A stretch of 64,000 nucleotides of DNA. It comes from Bacteroidaceae bacterium (lineage in GTDB: Bacteria; Bacteroidota; Bacteroidia; Bacteroidales; Bacteroidaceae). Shown one piece after another: positions 54,345-63,234 of this stretch. The stretch is taken from contig JAFXTO010000038.1 of NCBI GenBank assembly GCA_017535725.1, positions 1-64,000 on the forward strand. The letters run 5' to 3'. The notes below the pieces were generated by a model that ran no database searches, was not told the DNA's origin, and was given only the letters and a program-made list of their open reading frames with translations. A program made the position numbers and the translations under genes. Position 1 is the first letter of the stretch. The number at the start of each line of letters is the position of its first letter.

Positions 54345-55527
54345 ATGGAAAAGCAACCCATAAATATGGAAAAGCAACCCATAGTCATCACCCATAACCT
54401 CGCCGCAGACCTTCGCGGTGCTCTCGCCGCCATCTCCCCCGACCGCCTCTTCGTGCTCACGGACGAGAACACGGCTCGCCACTGTTGGCCCCTCCTCGCC
54501 CCAGCCTTCGCACTTGCCCAGAATTCCACCTCCCACCTCAGATTCCGCCCCCCCCTCACCCACCTCTGTTTCCACTTCCCCCTCCCCCACCCCTTGCCCT
54601 GTTGACGGCGGTTCGTCCGCCGTTCCCTCCCCCCACCTCATCACCATCCCCGCTGGCGACGAGGCGAAGACCCTGGAATCCCTCTCCTCCGTCTGGACAG
54701 CCCTCAGTCAGGGCGGTGCCACACGCCACTCCCTCCTATTAAACCTCGGAGGAGGCATGGTGACCGACCTCGGAGGCTTCGCCGCCTCCACCTTCAAGCG
54801 CGGCATCGCCTTCATCAACCTCCCCACCACCCTGCTCGCTATGATCGACGCCAGCGTGGGAGGCAAGACTGGTATTAACTTCTGCGGTCTGAAGAACGAG
54901 ATAGGCGTCTTCCGCAACGCCTCCACAGTCTTCCTCGACACCCAGTTCCTCCATACCCTCGACCGCCCGAACCTCCTCAGCGGCTATGCCGAGATGCTCA
55001 AGCACGGCCTCATCTCAGACCACCAACACCTGACCAAGCTTCTCCAATTCGACATCCTGCATCCCGACCTCTGCCTGCTACAACAACTGGTGGAACACAG
55101 CGTGACCGTCAAGGAGGGAATCGTCCTCCAAGACCCCCAAGAGCACGGGCTACGCAAGGCGCTGAATCTCGGCCACACCGTAGGCCACGCGTTCGAGAGC
55201 CACGCTCTGGCCACCCACCACCCTGTTCTCCACGGTTTTGCCGTAGCATGGGGCCTTGTCTGCGAACTCTACCTGAGCATTAAACGTTTCAACTTCCCCC
55301 GCGACATCTTCTACGAGCTCCAAAGCTTTGTCCGTGACCATTATGGCCGCTTCCCCCTCGACTGCCGGGACTATGACCGCCTCTATGAGCTTATGACTCA
55401 CGACAAGAAAAACACAGCAGGAATCGTTAACTTCACGCTTCTCGGCGATGTGGGTGACATCCGCATCAACCAGATTGCCACCAAAGAAGAAGTATTCGAC
55501 ATGCTGGACTACTACCGAGAGAATTAA
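54345..55527 (+). CDS. aroB: 3-dehydroquinate synthase, reading frame broken at a C8 tract
   Basis: Second step of the shikimate pathway, NAD-dependent. The N-terminal part (IVITHNLAADLRGALAAISP; LFVLTDENTARHCWPLL) lies in one frame. The rest (IPAGDEAKTLESLSSVW; LLNLGGGMVTDLGGFAASTFKRG; DASVGGKTGINF; LNLGHTVGHAFES) lies in the next. A stop at 54603 ends the first frame. Deleting one C from the C8 run at 54548-54555 joins them into about 393 aa. The junction lies in a Pro/Ser-rich stretch of about 40 residues absent from usual AroB (about 350 aa). The start is also duplicated: a 21-nt tandem gives MEKQPIN then MEKQPIV (54345 and 54366). This could be a phase-variable gene, a decayed gene or a sequencing error. 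Confidence 0.85.
54525..54632 (+). repeat. Pro/Ser-rich insertion with C8 tract and hairpin in aroB
   Basis: C-rich sequence in the style of CCACCTCCCACCTC and CTTCCCCCTCCCCCACCCC, containing the C8 run (54548-54555). It ends in the perfect hairpin ACGGCGG-TTCGT-CCGCCGT (about 54605-54623), whose core resembles the hairpin in the RNA methyltransferase gene. Confidence 0.8.
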
Positions 55528-55559
55528 TATTAGCTAAAAAACCACAAAATATCCACAAT

Positions 55560-56621
55560 ATGAAAAAGTTTCTCTTCTTTGCAGCCCTGCTGCTCACCAC
55601 CACTTCCTTCGCCCAGCGCGGTCGTCTGAAGCGCATGAGCGGAAACCCAATCCTTCCCGAGTTCCATGCCGACCCGGAAATCATGTTCTCCCACCAGACA
55701 GGACGTTTCTACATCTATTCCACTACTGACGGAGCACCCGGCTGGGGAGGCTATTATTTCACAGCTTTCTCCTCACCTGACCTCGTAGAATGGAAGCACG
55801 AGGGCATCATCCTCGACCTGGCCACCAAACAGGTGCCCTGGGCCACCGGAAACGCCTGGGCGCCAGCTATCATAGAGAAAGAAACGGCAGGGCAGTTCAA
55901 GTACTATTTCTACTACTCAGGCCACGACCCGCTCACCAACCGCAAGGCTATCGGCGTTGCTGTTGCGGAGACACCCACGGGACCCTTCTACGACCACGGT
56001 AGTCCTATCGTCAACAAGCTCCCCGAGGGCGTAAATGGCGGCCAGCAGATTGACGTCGACGTCTTCCAGGATCCGCAGACAGGAAAGAACTACCTTTACT
56101 GGGGCAACGGATACATGGCTGTAGCAGAACTGAACCGCGATATGGTCAGTATTGACACCACCACCATTCGGGTACTCACCCCCAAGGGCGGCTCACTCCA
56201 GGACTACCAGTACCGCGAGGCTCCCTACGTCTTCTACCGCAACGGTCTCTACTACTTTCTTTGGAGCGTGGACGACACGGGGTCGCCCAATTACCACGTC
56301 GCCTACGGTACAGCTGCCTCGCCCTTAGGACCCATCAACATCCCCACGCAACCTATCGTGCTCCAGCAGGATCCTCAGAATGAAATCTATGGTACGGCAC
56401 ACAACAGCGTCATCAACGTGCCTGGTTACGATGACTGGTACATCGTGTACCACCGCATCAACCCCGCCTACCTCGACCGCAAGATGGGTCCAGGCTTCCA
56501 CCGTCAGGTGTGCATCGACCGCCTGCTCTTCGACAAGGACGGCGCCATTCTCCCCGTGCGACCCTCCCACTCTGGTGTTGCTCCTGTAAAACCCAAGAAA
56601 CTCTCCAAGAAAAAGAAGTAA
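55560..56621 (+). CDS. Secreted GH43 family glycoside hydrolase
   Basis: Five-bladed propeller hydrolase, usually acting on arabinosyl or xylosyl linkages. A signal peptide ends near TTTSFA-QR. The three catalytic acids are visible: Asp in FHADPEIMF, Asp in QQIDVDVFQDP and Glu in YREAPYVFY. It also has GNAWAPAII and a C-terminal Lys-rich tail (KPKKLSKKKK). Length 353 aa is a single-domain enzyme. There is no SusC/D pair beside it, so substrate is uncertain. It lies 32 nt after aroB and 12 nt before the DUF1573 gene. Confidence 0.9.
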   Translation: MKKFLFFAALLLTTTSFAQRGRLKRMSGNPILPEFHADPEIMFSHQTGRFYIYSTTDGAPGWGGYYFTAFSSPDLVEWKHEGIILDLATKQVPWATGNAWAPAIIEKETAGQFKYYFYYSGHDPLTNRKAIGVAVAETPTGPFYDHGSPIVNKLPEGVNGGQQIDVDVFQDPQTGKNYLYWGNGYMAVAELNRDMVSIDTTTIRVLTPKGGSLQDYQYREAPYVFYRNGLYYFLWSVDDTGSPNYHVAYGTAASPLGPINIPTQPIVLQQDPQNEIYGTAHNSVINVPGYDDWYIVYHRINPAYLDRKMGPGFHRQVCIDRLLFDKDGAILPVRPSHSGVAPVKPKKLSKKKK

Positions 56622-56633
56622 GCCAAACAGTAG

Positions 56634-57704
56634 ATGTACCAACGTAGAATATTCATTCTGACTGCCACCTTCCTGCTTTTGGTCGCCGGTGCTATTGCGC
56701 AGCCGCAGATGGTTGTTTCCACCGACGTAATGAACGTGGGCGAAGTGATGTTCCAGCAACCCAAGACCATCAACTTCGAAATCAAGAACAACGGAACATC
56801 TCCGCTGCAACTCACGGCCGTCAATGCCTCTTGCGGTTGCACTCAAGTCAGTTGGCCGCGTGAACCCATCGCGCCAGGGGCTACAGCGAAAATCGAGGTC
56901 GTGTACGACGCACTCTTTCTGGGCACCTTCCAAAAGGAAATCGAAGTCTATTCCAATGCCTCCGACGAACCCACCTACCTCACCATTCAAGGGCGCGTGG
57001 TCAGCACCGCTGTCGAAACGGACTACAGCGACTTTCCCATCGTCATGGGTAACGTCCGCCTGTCCACGAACGAAGTGATGTTCGATGATGTCCACAGGGG
57101 CGAACGGCCTGAGTTTCTGCTGCACGTGTTCAACACCTCGCGCCAGAGCTACAAGCCAGAGCTCATGCACCTGCCCTCGTACCTCACGGCACGTTACCTT
57201 CCAGAAAAACTCCCTGCCGGACGCGTGGGACGCATCATCCTCACGCTGAACAGCGAGCGTCTGAAGAGCTATGGGCTCACCGAGACCTCCGTCTTCCTGG
57301 CCCAAAAGCTCGGCGACCGCGTGGCTCCGGAGAACGAGATATCCGTCTCGGCTGTCCTCCTCCCGGCCTTCTCACACCTCAGCAAGGAGCAGCTGGCTGC
57401 AGCTCCACGAATGGTACTCTCGCAGGAAAGCCTCGTCTTCGGCGACCTCGGCAAGAAGAAGAAAGCCACCCAGACCATATTGGTTCGCAACGACGGACGC
57501 ACACCCCTCGTCGTGTCCAACGTACAGGTCTATGGCAAGGCTCTTAACGTCAGCCTCAGCAGCCGCACCATCAAGCCTGGGAAGACAGCCAAGCTGAAAG
57601 TCACGGTTCTCGCCGAGCACCTTCGCAAGGCCAAGACCGCGCCCCGCGTACTCATGATAGCCAACGATCCCCAGAAGCCAAAAACAATCATCAAAGTCAA
57701 GTAA
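56634..57704 (+). CDS. Secreted DUF1573 protein
   Basis: Periplasmic or surface protein of Ig-like (ASH/MSP-type) beta domains, function unknown. The signal peptide ends near GAIA-QPQ. The first DUF1573 domain has VMNVGEVMFQQPKTINFEIKNNG and the family motif NASCGCTQVSWP, then APGATAKIEVVYDA. A middle domain and a second DUF1573-like repeat follow (LVFGDLGKKKKATQTILVRNDGRTPLVVSNV). Length 356 aa. It is 12 nt after the GH43 gene and 24 nt before meaB, so it sits in the same run of genes without an obvious functional link. Confidence 0.88.
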   Translation: MYQRRIFILTATFLLLVAGAIAQPQMVVSTDVMNVGEVMFQQPKTINFEIKNNGTSPLQLTAVNASCGCTQVSWPREPIAPGATAKIEVVYDALFLGTFQKEIEVYSNASDEPTYLTIQGRVVSTAVETDYSDFPIVMGNVRLSTNEVMFDDVHRGERPEFLLHVFNTSRQSYKPELMHLPSYLTARYLPEKLPAGRVGRIILTLNSERLKSYGLTETSVFLAQKLGDRVAPENEISVSAVLLPAFSHLSKEQLAAAPRMVLSQESLVFGDLGKKKKATQTILVRNDGRTPLVVSNVQVYGKALNVSLSSRTIKPGKTAKLKVTVLAEHLRKAKTAPRVLMIANDPQKPKTIIKVK

Positions 57705-57728
57705 CTTACAACGTTAATCCTTCAATTT

Positions 57729-58826
57729 GTGGAACATCCAGAAAACAGCGAAGAATACAAGGGACTGGTCGTAAACAGCGGCGTGGAGCAGCCCTCCATC
57801 GTCAATCCCTACTTGCAGCGAGGCCGTTTTGCCCGTCGCAAGCTGACCGCCTCCGACTACGTGGAAGGCATCCTCAAGGGCAATACGGCCATCCTCGGAC
57901 AGGCCGTAACCCTCGTAGAGAGCACCAATCCCGACCACCAGCGCATCGCTCAGGAAGTCATTGAGAAGTGCCTGCCCTATAGCGGCAAGAGCATCCGCAT
58001 CGGCATCAGCGGTGTGCCCGGTGCTGGCAAGAGTACCAGCATCGACGAATTTGGCATCCATGTGCTGGAGCGTACCGGCGGACGACTTGCCGTACTGGCC
58101 ATCGACCCCAGCTCCGAGAAGACCAAGGGCAGCATCCTCGGCGACAAGACGCGCATGGAGAAACTCAGCGTGCATCCCGACTCCTTCATCCGCCCCAGCC
58201 CCTCAGCAGGCTCCCTCGGCGGCGTGGCCCGCAAGACACGCGAGACCATCATCCTCTGTGAGGCTGCTGGCTTCGACAAGATTTTCGTGGAAACCGTAGG
58301 CGTGGGACAGAGCGAGACAGCCTGCCATTCCATGGTCGACTTCTTTCTCCTCATCCAGCTCGCTGGCACCGGCGACGAGCTACAGGGCATCAAACGCGGC
58401 ATCATGGAAATGGCCGACGGCATTGTCATTAACAAGTGTGATGGTGAAAACGTGGACGCCTGCCACCTTGCCGCACGTCAGTTCCAGAACGCCCTCCATC
58501 TTTTCCCCATGCCCGAGAGTGGCTGGCTTCCCAAGGTGCTCTGCTATAGTGGCTTCTATGGTCTGGGAATCAAGGAGGTGTGGGATATGATCTACGAATA
58601 CATGGACTTCACCAAGCAGAATGGCTACTTCGACCACCGCCGCGCCGAGCAGGCCAAGTACTGGATGTACGAGAGCATCAACGAGCAACTGTTGGCCGGC
58701 TTCTACCAGAACCCCACCCTCGCCAGCCTACTACCGCGCGCCGAAGAAAGCGTCCTCGCTGGACAAAAGACCTCCTTCGTCGCCGCCAAGCAGCTGCTTG
58801 ATGCCTACCTCGCGCTACTGAAATAA
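57729..58826 (+). CDS. meaB: MeaB/ArgK family GTPase, methylmalonyl-CoA mutase chaperone
   Basis: G3E P-loop GTPase that loads and protects adenosylcobalamin on methylmalonyl-CoA mutase. Walker A GISGVPGAGKSTSIDEFG, LAIDPSSEKTKGSILGDKTRM, RPSPSAGSLGGVARKTRE, FVETVGVGQSE and the base-recognition NKCDG are present. The C-terminal dimerisation arm follows. Length 365 aa. The start is GTG (57729). It is about 32 kb from the mutase genes but is almost certainly their partner. Confidence 0.94.
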   Translation: MEHPENSEEYKGLVVNSGVEQPSIVNPYLQRGRFARRKLTASDYVEGILKGNTAILGQAVTLVESTNPDHQRIAQEVIEKCLPYSGKSIRIGISGVPGAGKSTSIDEFGIHVLERTGGRLAVLAIDPSSEKTKGSILGDKTRMEKLSVHPDSFIRPSPSAGSLGGVARKTRETIILCEAAGFDKIFVETVGVGQSETACHSMVDFFLLIQLAGTGDELQGIKRGIMEMADGIVINKCDGENVDACHLAARQFQNALHLFPMPESGWLPKVLCYSGFYGLGIKEVWDMIYEYMDFTKQNGYFDHRRAEQAKYWMYESINEQLLAGFYQNPTLASLLPRAEESVLAGQKTSFVAAKQLLDAYLALLK

Positions 58827-58872
58827 TGTTCCTCGCGCAGAATAATCCTATAATTATTATAAGCAACCAAAC

Positions 58873-60870
58873 ATGAAACGCTCACTCTTCACCCTCCTGT
58901 GTACGGGCGCTCTGTTCGCCTCGTGCCACCAACAACGCAGCCAAGTCTTCCTCGACGAGGGCAACGGCGCCGTCGAGATTTCTCGCATCGACCCCACGGA
59001 CTGGTACGTGGGACTGAAAGACCCGTCGCTCCAGCTAATGGTCTATGGCCCCGGCATCCGCGAGGCTGAGGTCTATGTGGACGGTGCCCGCGTGGACTCC
59101 ATAGTGCGGCTGGACTCCCCCAACTACCTCCTCGTCTACCTGAACCTCCAGGGCGCCAAGGCTGGCGAACTGCCCATTGCCTTCTGCCGCCCTAACAGCG
59201 AGGACAAGACCATCGTCAAATACCAGCTGAAACAGCGCGAGATGGCAGGCAACGAGCGTCAGGGCTTCACCAACGCCGACGTTCTCTACATGCTCATGCC
59301 CGACCGCTTTGCCCAAGGCCCCAACCACCCCGAACAGATTCCTGGTCTGAACACCTACGTGGAAGATCGCACCCAACCCAGTCTGAGACACGGCGGCGAC
59401 CTCGAGGGCATCCGTCAGCACCTGGACTACTTCACCGAGCTGGGTGTCACCGCGCTCTGGTTCACCCCCGTACTGGAGAACAACTCACCCGATGACCATG
59501 ACTTCTCTACCTACCACGGCTACGCCACCACGGATTACTACCGTGTAGACCCGCGCTTCGGCACCAACGAGCAATACCGCCAGCTCATCGACGACGCCCA
59601 CGCCCACGGACTGAAAGTCGTCATGGACATGATCTTCAACCACTGTGGATTCGAGCACCCCTGGGTCAGCGACCTGCCCAGCAAGGACTGGGTCAACAAA
59701 TCCGAGTGGCTGGCAGACCACGACCGTCGCGATGAACAGGGCGAAGTGCATACCACCGAGGGCTTCCTACAGACCAGCTACAAGCTCACTCCCGTCCTCG
59801 ACCCCTACGCCTCCGAAGTGGACCTCTCGGAGAGCGTCGACGGATGGTTCGTACCGACCATGCCTGACCTCAACCACCGTAACCCCCACGTGATGAACTA
59901 CCTTATACAGAACAGCATCTGGTGGATAGAGACCGCGGGAATCGACGGAATACGCATGGACACCTACCCCTACGCCGATGCTACCGGCATGGCACGATGG
60001 ATGAAGCGCATAGACACCGAATATCCCAACTTCAACGTCGTCGGCGAGACCTGGGTGACAGAGCCGCCCTACACCGCCACCTGGCAGAAGGACAGCCGCC
60101 TCATCAACCCAGAAGCTCAACAGTTCAACAACCTCCCCGCCAACTCCTACCTGAAAACCGTCATGGATTTCAGCTTCTTCGACAAGCTGTCCAAGGCCAA
60201 GAACGAGCAGACCGACGGTTGGTGGGACGGTTACAACCGCGTCTACAACAGCCTCGTGTACGACTACCTCTACGAAGATCCCCAGCACGTGATGGCCTTC
60301 GTGGACAACCACGACACCGACCGCTTCCTCGGCACCGCTGGGGGTCCCTACCGTGTGGATAAGCTGAAACAGGCCCTGGCCCTGCTGCTGACCATGCCAC
60401 GTATTCCGCAACTCTATTATGGTACGGAAATCCTGATGGACGGCACCAAGGCAGTCACCGACGGCGACGTGCGCTGTGACTTCCCAGGCGGTTTCCCCGG
60501 CGACGAGCACGATGCCTTCACCGCCGAAGGCCGCACCCCCGAACAGGAAGACATGTTCCAGTGGCTCAGCCGCCTGCTACATTGGCGCAACGGCAATGAG
60601 ACCATCATCCGCGGCTACACCACACAATTCACCCCTTGGAAAGGAGTCTATGTCGTAGCACGCCGCTGGCACCGCTCCACAGTCATCACCGTCATCAATG
60701 GCACCGACGAACCCGCCACACTCGAGGTCGCACGCTTCGCCGAGTTGCTGAACACCGAAGGTACCGCCACCAGCCTGCAGGCTATCGACATACCAACGGA
60801 GCGCTCCTTCGACCTCACAGAGGATATCGAACTGAATCCACGCGAAGGGCTCGTCCTCGAACTACAATAA
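58873..60870 (+). CDS. susA: SusA-like GH13 neopullulanase/cyclomaltodextrinase lipoprotein
   Basis: Hydrolyses maltodextrins or cyclodextrins, probably in the periplasm. A lipoprotein-like signal (LLCTGALFASC, Cys18) is followed by an N-terminal Ig-like domain (about 30-130) with WYVGLKDPSLQLMVYG. The GH13 barrel has MDMIFNHCG, the nucleophile Asp in GIRMDTYPYAD, the acid/base Glu in VVGETWVTEPP and Asp in FVDNHDTDRF. The small C-terminal beta domain ends EGLVLELQ. Length 665 aa is close to Bacteroides SusA. In B. thetaiotaomicron susA adjoins susB and susC; here it is about 40 kb away, convergent with nhaC by 3 nt. Confidence 0.92.
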   Translation: MKRSLFTLLCTGALFASCHQQRSQVFLDEGNGAVEISRIDPTDWYVGLKDPSLQLMVYGPGIREAEVYVDGARVDSIVRLDSPNYLLVYLNLQGAKAGELPIAFCRPNSEDKTIVKYQLKQREMAGNERQGFTNADVLYMLMPDRFAQGPNHPEQIPGLNTYVEDRTQPSLRHGGDLEGIRQHLDYFTELGVTALWFTPVLENNSPDDHDFSTYHGYATTDYYRVDPRFGTNEQYRQLIDDAHAHGLKVVMDMIFNHCGFEHPWVSDLPSKDWVNKSEWLADHDRRDEQGEVHTTEGFLQTSYKLTPVLDPYASEVDLSESVDGWFVPTMPDLNHRNPHVMNYLIQNSIWWIETAGIDGIRMDTYPYADATGMARWMKRIDTEYPNFNVVGETWVTEPPYTATWQKDSRLINPEAQQFNNLPANSYLKTVMDFSFFDKLSKAKNEQTDGWWDGYNRVYNSLVYDYLYEDPQHVMAFVDNHDTDRFLGTAGGPYRVDKLKQALALLLTMPRIPQLYYGTEILMDGTKAVTDGDVRCDFPGGFPGDEHDAFTAEGRTPEQEDMFQWLSRLLHWRNGNETIIRGYTTQFTPWKGVYVVARRWHRSTVITVINGTDEPATLEVARFAELLNTEGTATSLQAIDIPTERSFDLTEDIELNPREGLVLELQ

Positions 60871-60873
60871 TAT

Positions 60874-62289
60874 TTAATTTTCCTTATTCCTCCTGATTCC
60901 CCACCCTGCCGCCGCCACGACCACGCTGGTCACGGGCGAGAGGAGGTTGAAGAAGCAGTAGGGGAGGTAGGCGAGGGTGGCGACGCCGAGGACGGTGCTC
61001 TGCACCAGTCCGCAAGTGTTCCAGGGGACGAGGACACTGGTGACGGTGGCTCCGTCCTCACAGGTGCGGCTGAGCAGGCGGGACTCGTAGCCACGCTCGC
61101 GGTAGATGTCCTGGAAGACACTGCTGGTCAGGATGATGCTCAGGAACTGGTCGGCGAGGGCGATATTGCAGAAGATTCCTGTAAACGCTGTGCTGGCCAC
61201 CAGCGAAGCGGTGCCGCGGACGAAGCGCAGCAACAGGGTCATCATGTCGCGCAGCACACCCGTGGCAGTGACCACGCCGCCGAAGACCTGGGCGCAGATG
61301 ATGAGCCACACGGTGGGCATCATACCCGCCATGCCGTTCGTGTGAATCAGCTTGTCGAGCATCTCGGAACCTGTCTCCAACTGCGTGGACGCATAGATAA
61401 CCTTCATCACTCCTTCGTAGCTGGCCAGCAGTCCCTGCTCGCGCCCCGCTATCTGTGCGATGAGTGCGGGCTGGAAGACTCCGGCAACGACAGCGGCCAT
61501 GAGTGCCGCCAGGAAGAGTACCACCATAGCAGGCCAGCGGCGCGCTATCATCACACCCGTAAATACAGGCACCAGCAGCAGCCAGGGTGAGATGAGGAAC
61601 GTTTGGTGCAGGTCGTCGAGGAAGCCGACGCCCTCCGACTCGGCAACGTCCATCAGCAAACCCGCCACCGCAAAGATGAGCAGCGAGACGCAGAAGGTGG
61701 GAATGGTGGTGCGCATCATGTAGCGGATATGCGTGAAGAGGGGTGTGCCGGAAACGCTGGACGCCAGCACCGTCGTGTCTGAGAGGGGCGAGAGTTTGTC
61801 GCCGAAATAGGCACCCGTGATGATGCTACCGGCCACCCATCCATCGTCGAAACCCAAGGCGCGACCGATGCCCATCAGCGCCACACCAATAGTGGCCACC
61901 GTAGTCCACGACGAACCTACCATGACACTGACCAGCGCACAGAAGAGACTGCTGCTGACGAGGAACCACTCTGGCCGCAACACTTGTACACCATAATAAA
62001 TCATCGTGGGCACGATGCCCGACACCATCCAAGTGCCACCGATGGCCCCGATGAGCAACAGGATGATGATGCTCGGCATGCAACTGGCTATCTTGGCTGT
62101 CATCTCCCGTTCCAACGACTCCCATTCCACACGCCCCATCAGGTAGCCCACAAAAACACAGATAGCAGACGCGATGAGCAACGACACCTGCGTGGCACCG
62201 TCCAGCGCATCGGTTCCGAAGACAGAGACGCAGACGGCAATCAACGCTATCAGAGCGATGAAGGGGATGAAGGAGAGAAGGGGTTTCAT
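60874..62289 (-). CDS. nhaC: NhaC family Na+/H+ antiporter
   Basis: Inner-membrane sodium/proton exchanger with about 11-12 hydrophobic segments. Family motifs: GGTWMVSGIVPTMIYYG, VSVMVGSSWTTVATIGVALMGIG, GAYFGDKLSPLSDTTVLASSV and ATVTSVLVPWNTCGLVQSTVLGV. The start at 62289 (MKPLLSF) follows the promoter; the longer frame (62388) begins before it. At 471 aa it is normal. It may recycle the sodium gradient made by the decarboxylase pump and used by the AGCS symporter. Confidence 0.93.
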   Translation of the reverse strand: MKPLLSFIPFIALIALIAVCVSVFGTDALDGATQVSLLIASAICVFVGYLMGRVEWESLEREMTAKIASCMPSIIILLLIGAIGGTWMVSGIVPTMIYYGVQVLRPEWFLVSSSLFCALVSVMVGSSWTTVATIGVALMGIGRALGFDDGWVAGSIITGAYFGDKLSPLSDTTVLASSVSGTPLFTHIRYMMRTTIPTFCVSLLIFAVAGLLMDVAESEGVGFLDDLHQTFLISPWLLLVPVFTGVMIARRWPAMVVLFLAALMAAVVAGVFQPALIAQIAGREQGLLASYEGVMKVIYASTQLETGSEMLDKLIHTNGMAGMMPTVWLIICAQVFGGVVTATGVLRDMMTLLLRFVRGTASLVASTAFTGIFCNIALADQFLSIILTSSVFQDIYRERGYESRLLSRTCEDGATVTSVLVPWNTCGLVQSTVLGVATLAYLPYCFFNLLSPVTSVVVAAAGWGIRRNKEN

Positions 62290-62355
62290 AGATGAGAAAT
62301 GAAAAGATGAAGGGGAATATGAAAAATAGAGTTTACAAACAGATATTCGTGGGAG

Positions 62356-62389
62356 CAAAGGTAACGTTTTTCTGCGAGTCCTACGCAAA
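62356..62389 (-). promoter_or_regulatory. Promoter of nhaC
   Basis: Minus strand: TTTG (62389-62386), 22 nt, TACCTTTG (62363-62356), about 65 nt upstream of the chosen start. Confidence 0.7.
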
Positions 62390-62454
62390 AAAAGAAGAAA
62401 AAGTGAGGAAGTTCAGCGAAAGGAGGCTGAATCCACGTTCTTTTCTTCTCTTTT

Positions 62455-62486
62455 TTTGCCCAATCGGATAATAATGACTACTTTTG
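62455..62486 (+). promoter_or_regulatory. Promoter of the DUF6250 gene
   Basis: TTTG (62455-62458), 20 nt, TACTTTTG (62479-62486). It rules out the upstream ATG at 62484, which lies inside the box. Confidence 0.75.
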
Positions 62487-62507
62487 CAAGACCTAACCTA
62501 TATAAAT

Positions 62508-63212
62508 ATGAACGCGAAGGGACATGAACTGGCAGGCCGCCTACGGATGTGGTGCCTTGTGATTTGCGTATGGGGCTTGAACGCCGCTGCACAGGGCACT
62601 CATTGGTGCATAGAGGCCGAGTCGCCTCAGACGCGCATCGTGCTACGGGATGACACGCTGGACATCATCTCGCCCAAGGGACTCTCACTGTGGTGGGACG
62701 AACCGATAGAGGCACCGTGCACGATCGCATACCGGGCGTGTGTGGTCATGGAAGGTGGCCCTTGCGACCGCCTTTCGGATCTCAACTGCTTCTGGATGGC
62801 CAGCGAATCCAGACAGAGTTCACCTCTGAGGAACATCTCACAGCGTGGAGGGCGCTTCACCGAAAGCTACCGCCTGCAATGCTACTACCTCGGCTACGGC
62901 GGCAATTACAACAGCACCACCCGCTTCCGCCGCTACGACGGCGACACCTTAGCCATCAGCCTCCCCGACCACCGTCCCGCCATCCTGTGCGAATACACGG
63001 ACTCCGCCCACCTGCTACGCCCCAACCATTGGTATTCGGTGCGCCTTGAAGTGCAACCCGACGGCGCTGCCGCCCACGTCCGCTACTACATAGACGACGA
63101 GCTCCTTGTGGATTACATCGACCCTCAGCCCCTGCTGTACGGCTGGTTCGCCTTCCGCACGACCTGGAGCCACACCCGCCTCACTGGATTCAGCATCACG
63201 CAGACCCACTGA
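62508..63212 (+). CDS. Secreted DUF6250-like protein
   Basis: Predicted secreted beta-sandwich (jelly-roll) protein resembling DUF6250 domains often linked to polysaccharide degradation in Bacteroidales. After a signal segment ending near LNAAA-QGTH comes a domain with LDIISPKGLSLWWDEPIE, IAYRACVVMEGGPCDRLSDLN, CFWMAS, YYLGYGGNYNSTTRFRRYDGD and a concanavalin-like tail (LLYGWFAFRTTWSHTRLTGF). 234 aa. No catalytic residues can be assigned. The start at 62508 is set by the promoter. It is convergent with trmB by 22 nt. Confidence 0.75.
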   Translation: MNAKGHELAGRLRMWCLVICVWGLNAAAQGTHWCIEAESPQTRIVLRDDTLDIISPKGLSLWWDEPIEAPCTIAYRACVVMEGGPCDRLSDLNCFWMASESRQSSPLRNISQRGGRFTESYRLQCYYLGYGGNYNSTTRFRRYDGDTLAISLPDHRPAILCEYTDSAHLLRPNHWYSVRLEVQPDGAAAHVRYYIDDELLVDYIDPQPLLYGWFAFRTTWSHTRLTGFSITQTH

Positions 63213-63234
63213 TTACGGACGTACAAGCAAAACC

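Noticed and set aside
54418..55527. aroB starting at the ATG at 54418
   Set aside because: The first 60 codons of that frame (Ser/Pro/Thr-rich) do not resemble AroB, whereas the frame from 54345 has the true N-terminus; a frameshift explains both.
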